Origin: Zoroaster sp. YZ-2022
Lineage: Eukaryota > Echinodermata > Asteroidea > Forcipulatida > Zoroasteridae
Assembly (NCBI GenBank): GCA_029582265.1
Contig: CM055816.1
Coordinates: 96,684,809 to 96,748,808 of the forward strand
Length of the DNA stretch: 64,000 nt
Direction: 5' to 3'
Both the position numbers and the translations under genes were made by a program. Positions 10,762-20,807 of the stretch are shown here, piece by piece. The notes beneath the pieces were generated by a model. The model was not told where the DNA came from and made no database searches. It worked only from the letters and a program-made list of their open reading frames with translations. Numbering within the stretch: the stretch's first letter is position 1; each line of letters opens with the position of its first letter.

Positions 10762-12736
10762 ATTTATTTATTTATTTATTTGGACTTACACTTTTACAAC
10801 AGTGGCACTCGGCCAAAAGGCGGTGCGTCCGACACACATACACATAAATAATACAAAACACATTTAAAAGCAAATTAACAAGATACAAAAATGTGTGATG
10901 ATACACTCTCAGCTTTGACGTCGTAGGTATTGTCCAGAACAATGGATGCACGCGCGACACCAAATCTGAGGTGTACCATCAATCATATAGCTATCAATGA
11001 CCATTGGAACCCAAGTTGATTTAAAATGAGTTCTAGAAAATATAGTAAAATATAAAACATATACAAACATAATTACAGCAACGAAGTATGCAAGAAGAGA
11101 TTATTTACATTGTAGTCCGAATAATATCGGATCTCAATTCCACGCACGCTTAACATATGATTTACAGAAAGTATCAAATAATGAATAAATTATATCGGCA
11201 TTTTCTATATTACAGAATATACTTGAGGTGCTCCCAAGTGTGAGATGATATTTAACATCTAAGCTTGCCGGATATAAAAAGCTCCCATATATCATAATAT
11301 TCATTTGACATCAGATAGTTTTCTAACTTTGTATATTCTTCGGATCTAATATTATTAAGAGCATGACATGTAAACAAGAAGTGTCTAACATCTTCAATAC
11401 CTGAGTTACATAGGTTGCATGTACCGTCATTATCTGCCGTCAATTTCTAATTCTGCGATTGAGTGGAAGAGTGTTGGAGCGGGTTTAAATTTGAGACTGA
11501 CGCCATGGAAGTCAGTTTTATCCAAAGATAACTTTCTAAACATGGGTGATCTTTGATGGTTACATAATCAGTTAGTGAAGATTTGAACAACCTTCTTCCA
11601 ACCAATCATTATCTGAAATATCCATAAGTACGCGCTTAATCGATTTAGCCAAGTGCGGATCGAAAAGGCCCCCAGTTTTCGCACAGTCAAAATTGTATTC
11701 AAGTTGCAGCTGGTAAGATATTTTGAGCGCTATTTAAAATTTGAAGCGCAACTGATTAAATTCGCAGCCAAGGCTAAGCATAGTAAGTAAGAGGAGCTTG
11801 GGCCAGCGATGCATTTCCATATTAATAACTCTAGAGAGGTATTTCGCCCTCGCGATATTATGAATGTGGGAAAGAGGCGACCAGCCGAGATCGCCGTAGA
11901 GTGCAACACGCGGCGTATTGCGTGGAGCCTTCAGAATATGTCGCGCCATTTGCGATTGCAAGTTTTCAATTCTGTCAAGATCTGACTGGCTACAGGACCA
12001 TACAGCACATGCATAATTGATCGACGGTAGCGCAATCGTCCTCCATAGTATATCCCCATAATAAACGCGATTATAGTCGTCAAAGTTGGCGATAATAGAC
12101 TTTATGTAAGCAATCAGTCTACTCCCTTTTAACAACTTCATCAATATGTGCATGATCCGATAGATTGCGAGATATATTAACACCCGGAGTACTTATAAGA
12201 ATCGACTTCCCGAAATCAATCTATCACCAAGTTTCCATAATTTTTCTTGTTAACCCTCTGACCTGTAATTAAGACATTGGACTTATCGTCATTAAAACTC
12301 AGTCTCCACTCCGTTGCAAAATCGGCCGCTAGGTTTACCCTACGGTTAAGTTCCTTATCGTCAGTAGCCAGTACGACCACAGCGGCTGCCCCCAAGAGGC
12401 TTCCCACACAACCATCGTGAATTCTTACCCCTAAATCATGGGCCTTGAGTAATTTAGTGAATTCGTTGATAAAAATAGAAAATAAAACCGGAGACAGGAC
12501 ACAGCCCTGTTTTACCCCTTCAGTCACTTCGAAAAATTCCGTATTAATATTCCCAAATTTAACCCGAGCCTGGACATTATCGTAGAGTGCATCGATTAAT
12601 TTCAAAATTCTACCCCTTAACCCTGTATTCTACGCTGCCATGAGAAGACCATCTCTCCAAACTGTGTCAAAAGCTTTTCGGAAATCCAGGAAGGCCATAA
12701 AAGTTTTGTTTCCCTCTGCAAGACGACACGCGGCTA
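10762..12736 (-). mobile_element. 5'-truncated, decayed LINE retrotransposon
   Basis: The minus-strand coding remnant runs from RT motif A near 12690 to a C-terminal CXXC/H-type segment near 11400. The 3' tail is a short tandem repeat (ATTT on the plus strand, 10763-10780), typical of LINEs that end in microsatellite tails rather than poly(A). The insertion lies inside the repeat described at 10622-12900. Confidence 0.8.
11252..12700 (-). pseudogene. LINE reverse transcriptase, broken
   Basis: From 5' to 3' on the minus strand: FLDFRKAFDTVW (motif A) near 12650-12690; GVKQGCVLSPVLFSIFINEF (motif B) near 12480-12520; a region where the expected F/YADD is replaced by LLGAAAVVVLA (near 12390); WRLSFNDDKSNV near 12280-12310; a thumb/connection part at 12183-11734; and a CNLCNSGIEDVRHFLFTC zinc-knuckle-like C-terminus at 11443-11252. 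Frame changes separate the three blocks. Loss of the catalytic aspartates and the frameshifts make it inactive. The clade is uncertain (CR1/jockey-like). Confidence 0.8.
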
Positions 12737-12900
12737 TGCTTTTCAGTATTCACGCTTGTCTCGGTAACTCAGCGGCGTGTGACGGCCTAAACTGATCTCT
12801 GAGGGCACTAACGCTGCATTATTTATGATTCGTTCGCTTCGAAGAGCAAAGAGGCTGTATTACCTCCCGACGTACAGTACCCACTCACAACCATACTCTG

Positions 12901-13722
<822 letters not shown>

Positions 13723-14050
13723 ATTGTACAGAATTTTGTTACCGATGACTCCATCTTAATTAGTAAAATAAAGTGGCATATGGTACACCTACAGTACTAT
13801 AAATGGTATCGTGATGATGCCTGCGGCAGTTTATATTAATTACAGATATAATTATTATTAAGGCGCTGAAAACAATATAATTGGATCTACATGTGTTCTA
13901 TGATACTATTAGAGTTTCCGTCGTGAGGAAGGATCGCTGGAGCATTAACTGCGGATCGCTGGAGCATTAACTGCAGATCGCTTATTTAGTTTTTTTTTTT
14001 TTTTGTCTGATCATTCTAATCAAAAGTAAGATTCAGAATACCTATTTGAA
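13723..14050. other. Region upstream of the GPCR-like sequence
   Basis: Two tandem copies of a 22-bp unit (GGATCGCTGGAGCATTAACT...) lie at about 13929-13975, with a T-run at 13990-14004. No promoter motif is assigned. Confidence 0.4.
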
Positions 14051-15074
14051 ATGATGCTAAACACCAGCACCGATTCGATGGAAGAGAGTGATGGTCAGCC
14101 GCCGGCAGCCTCGATGGTTGCCGCATCAACGTGCAACATTGCTCGCTCGTGACAATCTCTGGAAATATCCTCGTAATAATTGCCTTCAACAGAGACAAAA
14201 AACTACGACGCAATTACACAAACAGTTTCCTAGTGTCTCTGGCATGTGCTGATTTACTGGTTGGAGGAGTCGTTGTACCATTTTACATCACTCTTGATTT
14301 CGTCAATAACGGTTACTGGTACCACGGGAAGGCGTCGTGTGATGCTTTTTTGGCACTTGATATTATGGCGTGTACTGCGTCCATTTTACACCTGTGTGTT
14401 ATTTCTGCTGATCGATACATGGCAATTGTTCATCCCATGACGTACCCAGTGAAAATGACTAGGAAGTTGTCTCTAGTCCTCATATGTGCAGTTTGGTGTC
14501 TTTCTCTGGGTTTGTCATTGCCGTGGATTTCTTTGTCTGATGAGGAACCATCCAGACATGAGAACACTTGCGTAACTCCTAACTCAGTACTTTTCAAAAT
14601 TTTCACATCCCTCGTTTCGTTCTTCATCCCTACCCCAATAATGATGATACTTACGCAAAGATGTTCCTCACAGCTCAAGCACATATCAAGAGAGTACAAA
14701 GAGGAAGGATGGAGCTCAGTGATGGCGGCCATGAAGCCATGCGTATACACCGAGGTGGTGCCGGCATGTCAAGATCAGAAACTGCCATAAATACTGAGTA
14801 CAAAGCAGCAACGACCATAGGTCTTGTGATTGGGGCTTTCTTGATCTGTTGGTTACCTTTCTTCACTGTCAATCTTATCAGACCCTGGTGCATTGACGAT
14901 TGCGAAACGATAAGCATAGTCTTTACTTGGTTGGGCTTCGCCAACAGCGCTATCAACCCGTTCATATACGCATTCACAAATTCATCTTTTAAGATGGCTT
15001 TCATGAACATCTTATGTTGTGGGAGAAACAGAAGGAGTAGGACATCGACGAATACAGGAACCAATTTATTTTAG
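14051..15074 (+). pseudogene. Aminergic-type rhodopsin-family GPCR, intronless, two frameshifts
   Basis: The reading runs in three frames. 14051 to about 14150 holds an N-terminus with an NTS glycosylation site. 14131-14650 holds part of TM1 (ISGNILVIIAFN), TM2 with LACADLL, TM3 with ALDIMACTASILHLCVISADRY features (Asp3.32, DRY), TM4 and TM5. About 14655-15074 holds the end of TM5, TM6 ICWLPFF, TM7 NSAINPFIYAF and a short tail with CC. Asp3.32 and the CTASILHL pattern fit biogenic-amine receptors (dopamine, serotonin, octopamine or trace-amine classes); the ligand cannot be assigned. One base appears missing near 14650, and TM1 is shortened at a frame change near 14140. The third intracellular loop is very short. 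It may be a retrogene relic or may reflect assembly errors. Confidence 0.85.
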
Positions 15075-15712
15075 ATTGAAGGAACTTTGGCAATGAATTT
15101 AGCTCCTTTGCCTCGTGAATACACACTTCCACACAAATAGTTTTAAAGCAACGAGACACCACTATGATATTGGTCCAAATTTTATATGCAGGATCAAGCC
15201 TCCATCACACATGATGTAATAATGTTAAGCCGTAGAGGTTCAAGCCCTCATACACCATGTGACATTGCGTGACCTTTAGAGTACGCCGGGCAAAAGTGTG
15301 TGCATTTCTATGCAGAGTTCGTACATCCACAAATCTTACACGGCAACGGCAACTTGATGTAATTCGACAATGGAGCCCGTTTTCTGTAAGATGGCAGCAC
15401 TGAATTAAGACGGACAAATTATGATTATTGATACTTGTGTAATACCAGATTTGGATGCATTACTTGAGCTGGCCGTTATAGACTCATTTGTAGACTCCAG
15501 ACGCATATACACATTATGTTGAAGGAGAAGGGCTAGCCGAGGTTGAATCTTTGGGCTTTTATCATATTTATTTAGTATATTTATTTCATCTTGCAGTTAT
15601 TACTGTAGTCTCAAGACCATAGAGAAGGAGACCATAGATGGGGGAGAGCAAGAGAAGGAGAGCAAGAGAAGGAGAGCGACAGAGCGACAGAGACAAAGGA
15701 GAACATGATATA
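15075..15712. other. Downstream intergenic stretch
   Basis: A purine-rich run (GAGAGCAAGAGAAGG type) lies at 15640-15700. Nothing else is recognised. Confidence 0.4.
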
Positions 15713-15945
15713 CTCTGTAAAAAATGGTGTTTAGAATGGTGTTTAATTGCTAAACGGCCATCCCCTGTATATGTAACAAAGCTAAACGTGCTTAGCTTTT
15801 TGACACCTGTTCATATGGGTTTGTTTAGCATTCAAACACATCACAGAAAAAAGCACAATCTAAACTTTGGGGCTAAACATGTGAAAAAGTGGGTACAATT
15901 AAGTATTTAGAAATGTGTTTAAATTCTAAACACCATTTTACAGTG
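15713..15945. mobile_element. 233-bp MITE with TA target duplication
   Basis: The ends are inverted: CTCTGTAAAAAATGGTGTTT at the left and its complement ending TTTTACAGTG at 15945, each flanked by TA. Internal copies of GTTTAG/CTAAAC are frequent. The outer bases resemble those of the 54435-60718 element (CACTGTAAAAA, TA flanks). Confidence 0.68.
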
Positions 15946-16317
15946 TATTATACAGGTATATGTCACTGACATTTAGGTAGCTACATAGTGATTCACATTG
16001 GAATAGCAATATTGACTGACATAATAGGGCAATTGTTTATTATTACAAGTTAAAGGATTATTGTGTATATGCTAAGTGGACATAATTGTTACATATAATT
16101 GGGCTAGGCTATTGACAGGGTGTGTAGCTTATTACACTTGTACCAACTTTACCCCCAAGTGAGTTTTCAGATAAAAATTTGTTAATTTTGCCATCTAATC
16201 AGAGTTGTAGTTCTCGTATTCGTATTCATGAAGAAGTATACTCGTACGCGTACTCGTTTAAAGCACTGTATATACGCTGTGCTTTTCGAGCGTCTGCGAG
16301 GACAATAATAACATTAA
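15946..16317. other. Intergenic stretch
   Basis: No gene or clear repeat is recognised. Confidence 0.4.
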
Positions 16318-16537
16318 AGGGATAATACCGTCATGTTCAGAGCAGACGTTCAACAGGGCATGGAATTTCATTATTATGCAGCCACTGGCTCATTATTCAT
16401 GAAGCAGCCAATGTAATAATCTTATCGCGCCCTGGGGGTGTTATTTTCAGTTACTGTTAATTCATCGAAAACGAGGACACCGATTTCACGCATGCCCCTA
16501 GTGGAAAGTCAGTTCTGATCGTGACGACATTGTCCCT
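16318..16537. mobile_element. 220-bp MITE flanked by TTAA
   Basis: TTAA lies at 16314-16317 and 16538-16541. The ends are inverted (AGGGATAATACCGTCA at the left, TGACGACATTGTCCCT at the right), with GTTCAGAGCAGA and TCTGATCGTG further in. TTAA flanks suggest a piggyBac-type family. A diverged relative is at about 29250-29485. Confidence 0.6.
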
Positions 16538-16587
16538 TTAATCATCCCACGCAAGAATTTCATCAAATTGCGGTACACGCTGCTAGG

Positions 16588-16736
16588 TAAAACTTGTAGC
16601 TTTGCATGGTGAGGAGGATAAGTAAGACTAATTGCGGTGACACCATGTGAAATGCTCAATTGAGTAGTAATTATTTCTGAAAAGAACTGGAGGTACAACT
16701 CGACGTTTCGATCAGTATGCTGTGATCTTCCTCCTC
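16588..16736. repeat. Terminal fragment of the Penelope-like element
   Basis: Matches 4640-4790 over most of its length (CTTGTAGCTTTGCATGGTGA, TAATTGCGGTGACACCATGT, GACGTTTCGATCAGTATGCT), then diverges after the hammerhead-like core. A solo, degraded end. Confidence 0.75.
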
Positions 16737-16807
16737 GTGGCTCCCAAGTCTTGTTTATGGGAGAACTCTCTAACATTCCAGTTACTATGATTAATTTAAA
16801 ACAAAAA

Positions 16808-17100
16808 AATACAAACCGGGCCTGTGGGAAGTTTTTGAGATTCTATCTCATTCTGCAATTCTTTGAATTTGCTATCGTCGAATTTGCTCGCATTGGAAGT
16901 ACTTTCAAATTTGTTACTGAATTTCTTTTGCTGAAACTTATCATATTCAAACTGCATTTCAGTATTCACGCTTGTTTCGGTAACTCAGCGGCGTGTGACG
17001 GCCTAAACTGATCTCTGAGTGCATTAACGCTGCATTATCTTGAGCAAAGAGGCTATATACCTCCCAACGGTAACCACTCATGCGAGGCTCAACACCCTCA
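16808..17100. repeat. Unsplit copy of the repeat interrupted at 10762-12736
   Basis: Runs continuously through the LINE insertion point (AAACTTATCATATTCAAACT, then TTTCAGTATTCACGC). Similar over about 290 bp to 10622-10761 plus 12737-12900. Confidence 0.75.
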
Positions 17101-17204
17101 GCCAACGCCCTATCATAATATTATGATCCTATCTAAACAGGTTGTTGCTACGCCTTATTAAGTCATCCAATCAAACAAAAACCAAACACTGCATACTCCA
17201 AGAT

Positions 17205-18250
17205 ACTGGGCCGGATAAATAAAATGTAGCAATTGCTTTTACTAGTCATTTTCTTAAATCTTCATTAATAAAAGTGAGCAATTACTTGCAAGTAATTGCT
17301 TCCAGTAGTTAGCAAAAAGCAATTGCTATGATTTTTAAGCAATTACTAGAGAGATTAGCACTTGCTTGGAAGCATATAAATAAACCAGACCTTTTACTAA
17401 TGACTTGTAGCACTTGCTAATATTTTTAAAGATACTAAATGAGGAGCTTACGCATTTGCTAACACTTATGTTGCATTACTCCCTGCCATCATGGCCGAGT
17501 TTATGCATATAAGGAACATGAAAAGGTGTACAATGAAAGAATAAATCGTGATGAAGTCAATCCTACCAGATACCGGAAATTATTTCGGTTCAATTTTGAA
17601 AATTTGAGTGGCTAGCAGCAGTCGAAGTACGGTTTGAAACCAGCAGAAATGGCGCATATTGGCATCTTCGTAATAGTCGGGTTTTCATCCCCTTTGAAGA
17701 TGTTGTACAGAATCTTGTTCCCATGGAACCAAAACAATCTTCCTATTTCCTGTTTGCATTCCATCTGTTTTCTTCTTCACTTGACTTTTTCATGTTTGCT
17801 ATCTTTTCAAAATTTGCTTCTCATCCATGGCTTTACCTGTGTTGGTAACAATTGACATTTGTGCTTTTAAGTGCATTTTGCCCTTTATGTCTTTTTACCC
17901 CGGCAACTGACTTTTCTCGATTAGAACAGGGTACTCTTTGATTATACTAACGTGATCAGTTCTGTTCAAAGATTGCTCACTATTTGTACCACTCCCCAAT
18001 TCTTCGGCAGCATCCATGTTGCTAACACATGCCCTCATATACAACCACTAGGCTAATCGGAACTGACCTCCCATCATTGTTATACCCATAAGCAATTGTT
18101 AACCCACCCAAGCAACAGGTGCTAGTCAAAGAAGAAGGTTATTTATACATTTTACAATTGCTTAACCTTGAGTTTTACTTGTTAAGCAATTGCTATTGTT
18201 TGAGCTTTTACTAGATAAGCAATTGCTAACTTTTATTTATCCGGCCCAGT
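17205..18250. mobile_element. 1,046-bp TIR element (GGGCCGGATAAATAAAA ends)
   Basis: The ends are inverted: ACTGGGCCGGATAAATAAAA at 17205-17224 and its complement ending at 18250. The subterminal region is rich in AGCAATTGCT palindromes. Inside, around 17535-17600, a short reading stretch NRDEVNPTRYRKLFRFNF resembles the N-terminal part of Harbinger-type transposases, but no intact ORF remains. Sequence order is shared with 18598-19335. Probably a decayed PIF/Harbinger-like element; the target duplication is unclear. Confidence 0.6.
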
Positions 18251-18348
18251 GTCGTAGCCAGGATTTTTTCAGTGCGGGGGAAACATTCTTTGGAACACAG
18301 TAAATTTACCGACACCAAACTCATGAACAGACAAATTTACTGTCCCCC

Positions 18349-18369
18349 AAAAAAAAAAAAAAAAAAAAA
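18349..18369. repeat. Poly-A tract
   Basis: A run of A in CCCCCAAAAA...GG context, possibly a retroelement tail. No element is assigned. Confidence 0.5.
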
Positions 18370-18480
18370 GGACGATCTCTGAAGTCGCTCAAAATGTACT
18401 CATTTTGGCATACATGCCCCAAAACACCGCTTCAAAACAACACGTAGGCCTACCATTTTCTCATCTGTTTTCTCTTTTTT

Positions 18481-18600
18481 AGGTGTTCGAGCGCAGCGCG
18501 AACACCTATTGTTAGGTGTTCGAGCGCACAGCGCGAACACCTATTGTTTTTGTACTGTTTTTTTATTAGGTGTTCGAGAGCGCAGCGCGAACACCTATTA
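18481..18600. repeat. Three tandem hairpin units (AGGTGTTCG...CGAACACCT)
   Basis: Three near-palindromic units of about 30 bp begin near 18481, 18514 and 18570. Each reads AGGTGTTCGAG(C)GCAGCGC then GAACACCTATT. The first two are adjacent; the third follows about 25 bp of T-rich sequence. Confidence 0.8.
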
Positions 18601-19335
18601 GGCCGTATTCATAAAAATAAGTAATTGCTTTTACTAAAGTAACAACCCCCTTTTACTAACCTTTTACTTAAATGTTTATTCATAGAAATAAGCAATGACT
18701 TTCAAGTAAAAGCTACAAATTTTTCGCATTAGTAATTGCTTTTTACTTATAAGTAAATGCTAGAGAAATTAGCACCTACTTCAATTTGTATTCATAAAAA
18801 TGACCTTTGACTAGCATTTACTAGTGATTGTACAAGCATCTCATTTGTGGCTTGCTGTTTAGCCAGTACAGACATATCACATCTTCTGCCATGTTTTTAC
18901 CTCAAAGACCACAACCTAAAGGTGTATATAACATCAGGCTTAATCGTGATGAAGTCAACCCCTACCTACAAATTGAACATAAACTTATTTGTTCTTTGAA
19001 TGTTTTGATTGCACTGTCAAAGTAAAGTTTATAAGAAACTGACCTTATTGTTCGCATTTGAACTTGGAGACTGGTGCAGTAGAGCCAGCAGAAACACAAG
19101 AACATCTTGGTTACAGTGGGTTTTCAGCACCTTGAATCAGGCCGAAAACTTCCTGTTCCAAGGACACTGGTGATTATTTTCCTGTTTCCTGTCTCCTTTG
19201 CATCTGTCTTTTTTTCTTTAGTTGTGCTTTCATGTTGGCGATTTTTTGGCAATCTTCTTTTCATCCATGGTAAGGCCCATTTGTTGTTCATGATGATTTC
19301 TTGGGGCCTTTTTCCAGTGCTGTAGCCTTTTTTGG
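18598..19335. mobile_element. Second TIR-type element, related to 17205-18250, cut by the gap
   Basis: Begins GGCCGTATTCATAAAAATAA and AGTAATTGCTTTTACTAA. It follows the same internal order as 17205-18250, with blocks ATCGTGATGAAGTCAA (18942), CCAGCAGAAA (19085), TTTCATGTTGGCGAT and TCATCCATGG. The right end falls in the assembly gap. Confidence 0.5.
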
Positions 19336-19835
19336 NNNNNNNNNNNNNNNNNNNNNNNNNNNNNNNNNNNNNNNNNNNNNNNNNNNNNNNNNNNNNNNNN
19401 NNNNNNNNNNNNNNNNNNNNNNNNNNNNNNNNNNNNNNNNNNNNNNNNNNNNNNNNNNNNNNNNNNNNNNNNNNNNNNNNNNNNNNNNNNNNNNNNNNNN
19501 NNNNNNNNNNNNNNNNNNNNNNNNNNNNNNNNNNNNNNNNNNNNNNNNNNNNNNNNNNNNNNNNNNNNNNNNNNNNNNNNNNNNNNNNNNNNNNNNNNNN
19601 NNNNNNNNNNNNNNNNNNNNNNNNNNNNNNNNNNNNNNNNNNNNNNNNNNNNNNNNNNNNNNNNNNNNNNNNNNNNNNNNNNNNNNNNNNNNNNNNNNNN
19701 NNNNNNNNNNNNNNNNNNNNNNNNNNNNNNNNNNNNNNNNNNNNNNNNNNNNNNNNNNNNNNNNNNNNNNNNNNNNNNNNNNNNNNNNNNNNNNNNNNNN
19801 NNNNNNNNNNNNNNNNNNNNNNNNNNNNNNNNNNN
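19336..19835. other. Assembly gap of 500 N
   Basis: Exactly 500 unresolved bases; a placeholder length is likely. Confidence 0.99.
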
Positions 19836-19986
19836 GAGGGATTGATGATCCACCCCTAAATGTATTTTTATTTATGTATTTATGTATTTATTTTTAATAT
19901 ACAAAATCACAACAAACCCTGGCTGCTACAGTGTATTATTATTGTATTTGTGGTCGATTCCACAAAATTCGTTTATTTCTTGGTCT

Positions 19987-20051
19987 GACCTAGTTGCGAA
20001 TGTTGTAACCGAAGGCGCAGCCTGAGGGCTACGACATGCGCAACTAGGTCT
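19987..20051. repeat. Hairpin with 24-bp arms
   Basis: GACCTAGTTGCG... (19987-20010) and ...CGCAACTAGGTC (20028-20051) pair over 24 bp with three mismatches around a 17-base loop. Confidence 0.75.
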
Positions 20052-20807
20052 GACCTGCATTACTGTGGCATTAACCATATGCACCATGTACTATGTCCAC
20101 AGAAATAATGCCAAGAAACATGTATGGGTAATGGGTCCACATTGTGATTGTCTTAAGCACATTGAGTACACCGATCTAGAGTCCACATAAGTAATGCAGA
20201 GGGGCCATGCCCAGTGACAGGTGTGTCAAGTCCACACAACTTATGCAGTGCCTGTATGTGTGTGTGTGTGTGTGTACTTACACCCCATTCATTGTGGGGT
20301 ACCAAACACAATGGAACAATGGTACCCCACAGAGAATCTATAGAAAATCTGGTACCCCACTGGAGAATTCTATGCCCCATGGCAATAGAAAATTCAAAAA
20401 AAACCGGAACTACTTTATGGTAATTTATGCAAATGATATGCAAATGAGGTCAAAGGTCAAACGCCGACGACGGCATATCCCTATTGAAGTGACTTCACAC
20501 TAATTTCGCGTTTTTATCGTTGAGGGCGTCCTATATGATTACGCAATAAGTAAAGAATGGAATCTGAGTCAGTTTATTCAGTTATAACAACACTTTTATA
20601 GTGGTTTTTTTCTCTTTATTAATACAATGTATAATAGGTCGAAAACATATTAGTTGTTTAAAATATTTTTTTTTCTTCCGTGGTATTATTGTAATATTTG
20701 TGTAAAGGTGTGGATTTATACAGGTTTGAAATAATGGACAGATGTTTTCGACCTATATAATATTACTGAATCTTACTTAAAACAACGATTAAATGAGTGT
20801 GTTTTAA
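20052..20807. other. 3' flank of the viral NS gene
   Basis: A TG microsatellite lies at about 20255-20274, and GGTACCCCAC recurs several times at 20296-20370. An inverted pair, TATAATAGGTCGAAAACAT (20629-20647) and its complement (about 20741-20760), brackets about 95 bp. On the minus strand AATAAAG near 20613-20619 could serve as a polyadenylation signal for NS. Confidence 0.45.

Larger units (their letters stand above)
10622..12900. repeat. Dispersed repeat split by a LINE insertion
   Basis: The left piece at 10622-10761 (from TACAAACCGGGCCTGTGGG to GAAACGTATCATATT) and the right piece at 12737-12900 (from TTTCAGTATTCACGCTTGT) are adjacent in a second, uninterrupted copy at 16808-17100. 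The 1.97 kb between them is a LINE relic. The unsplit copy shows the pre-insertion arrangement. Confidence 0.75.

Noticed and set aside
18598..19335. Small plus-strand frames (18828-19025, 19107-19325) as genes
   Set aside because: They lie in a decayed TIR-type element and resemble scraps of the same region in 17205-18250.
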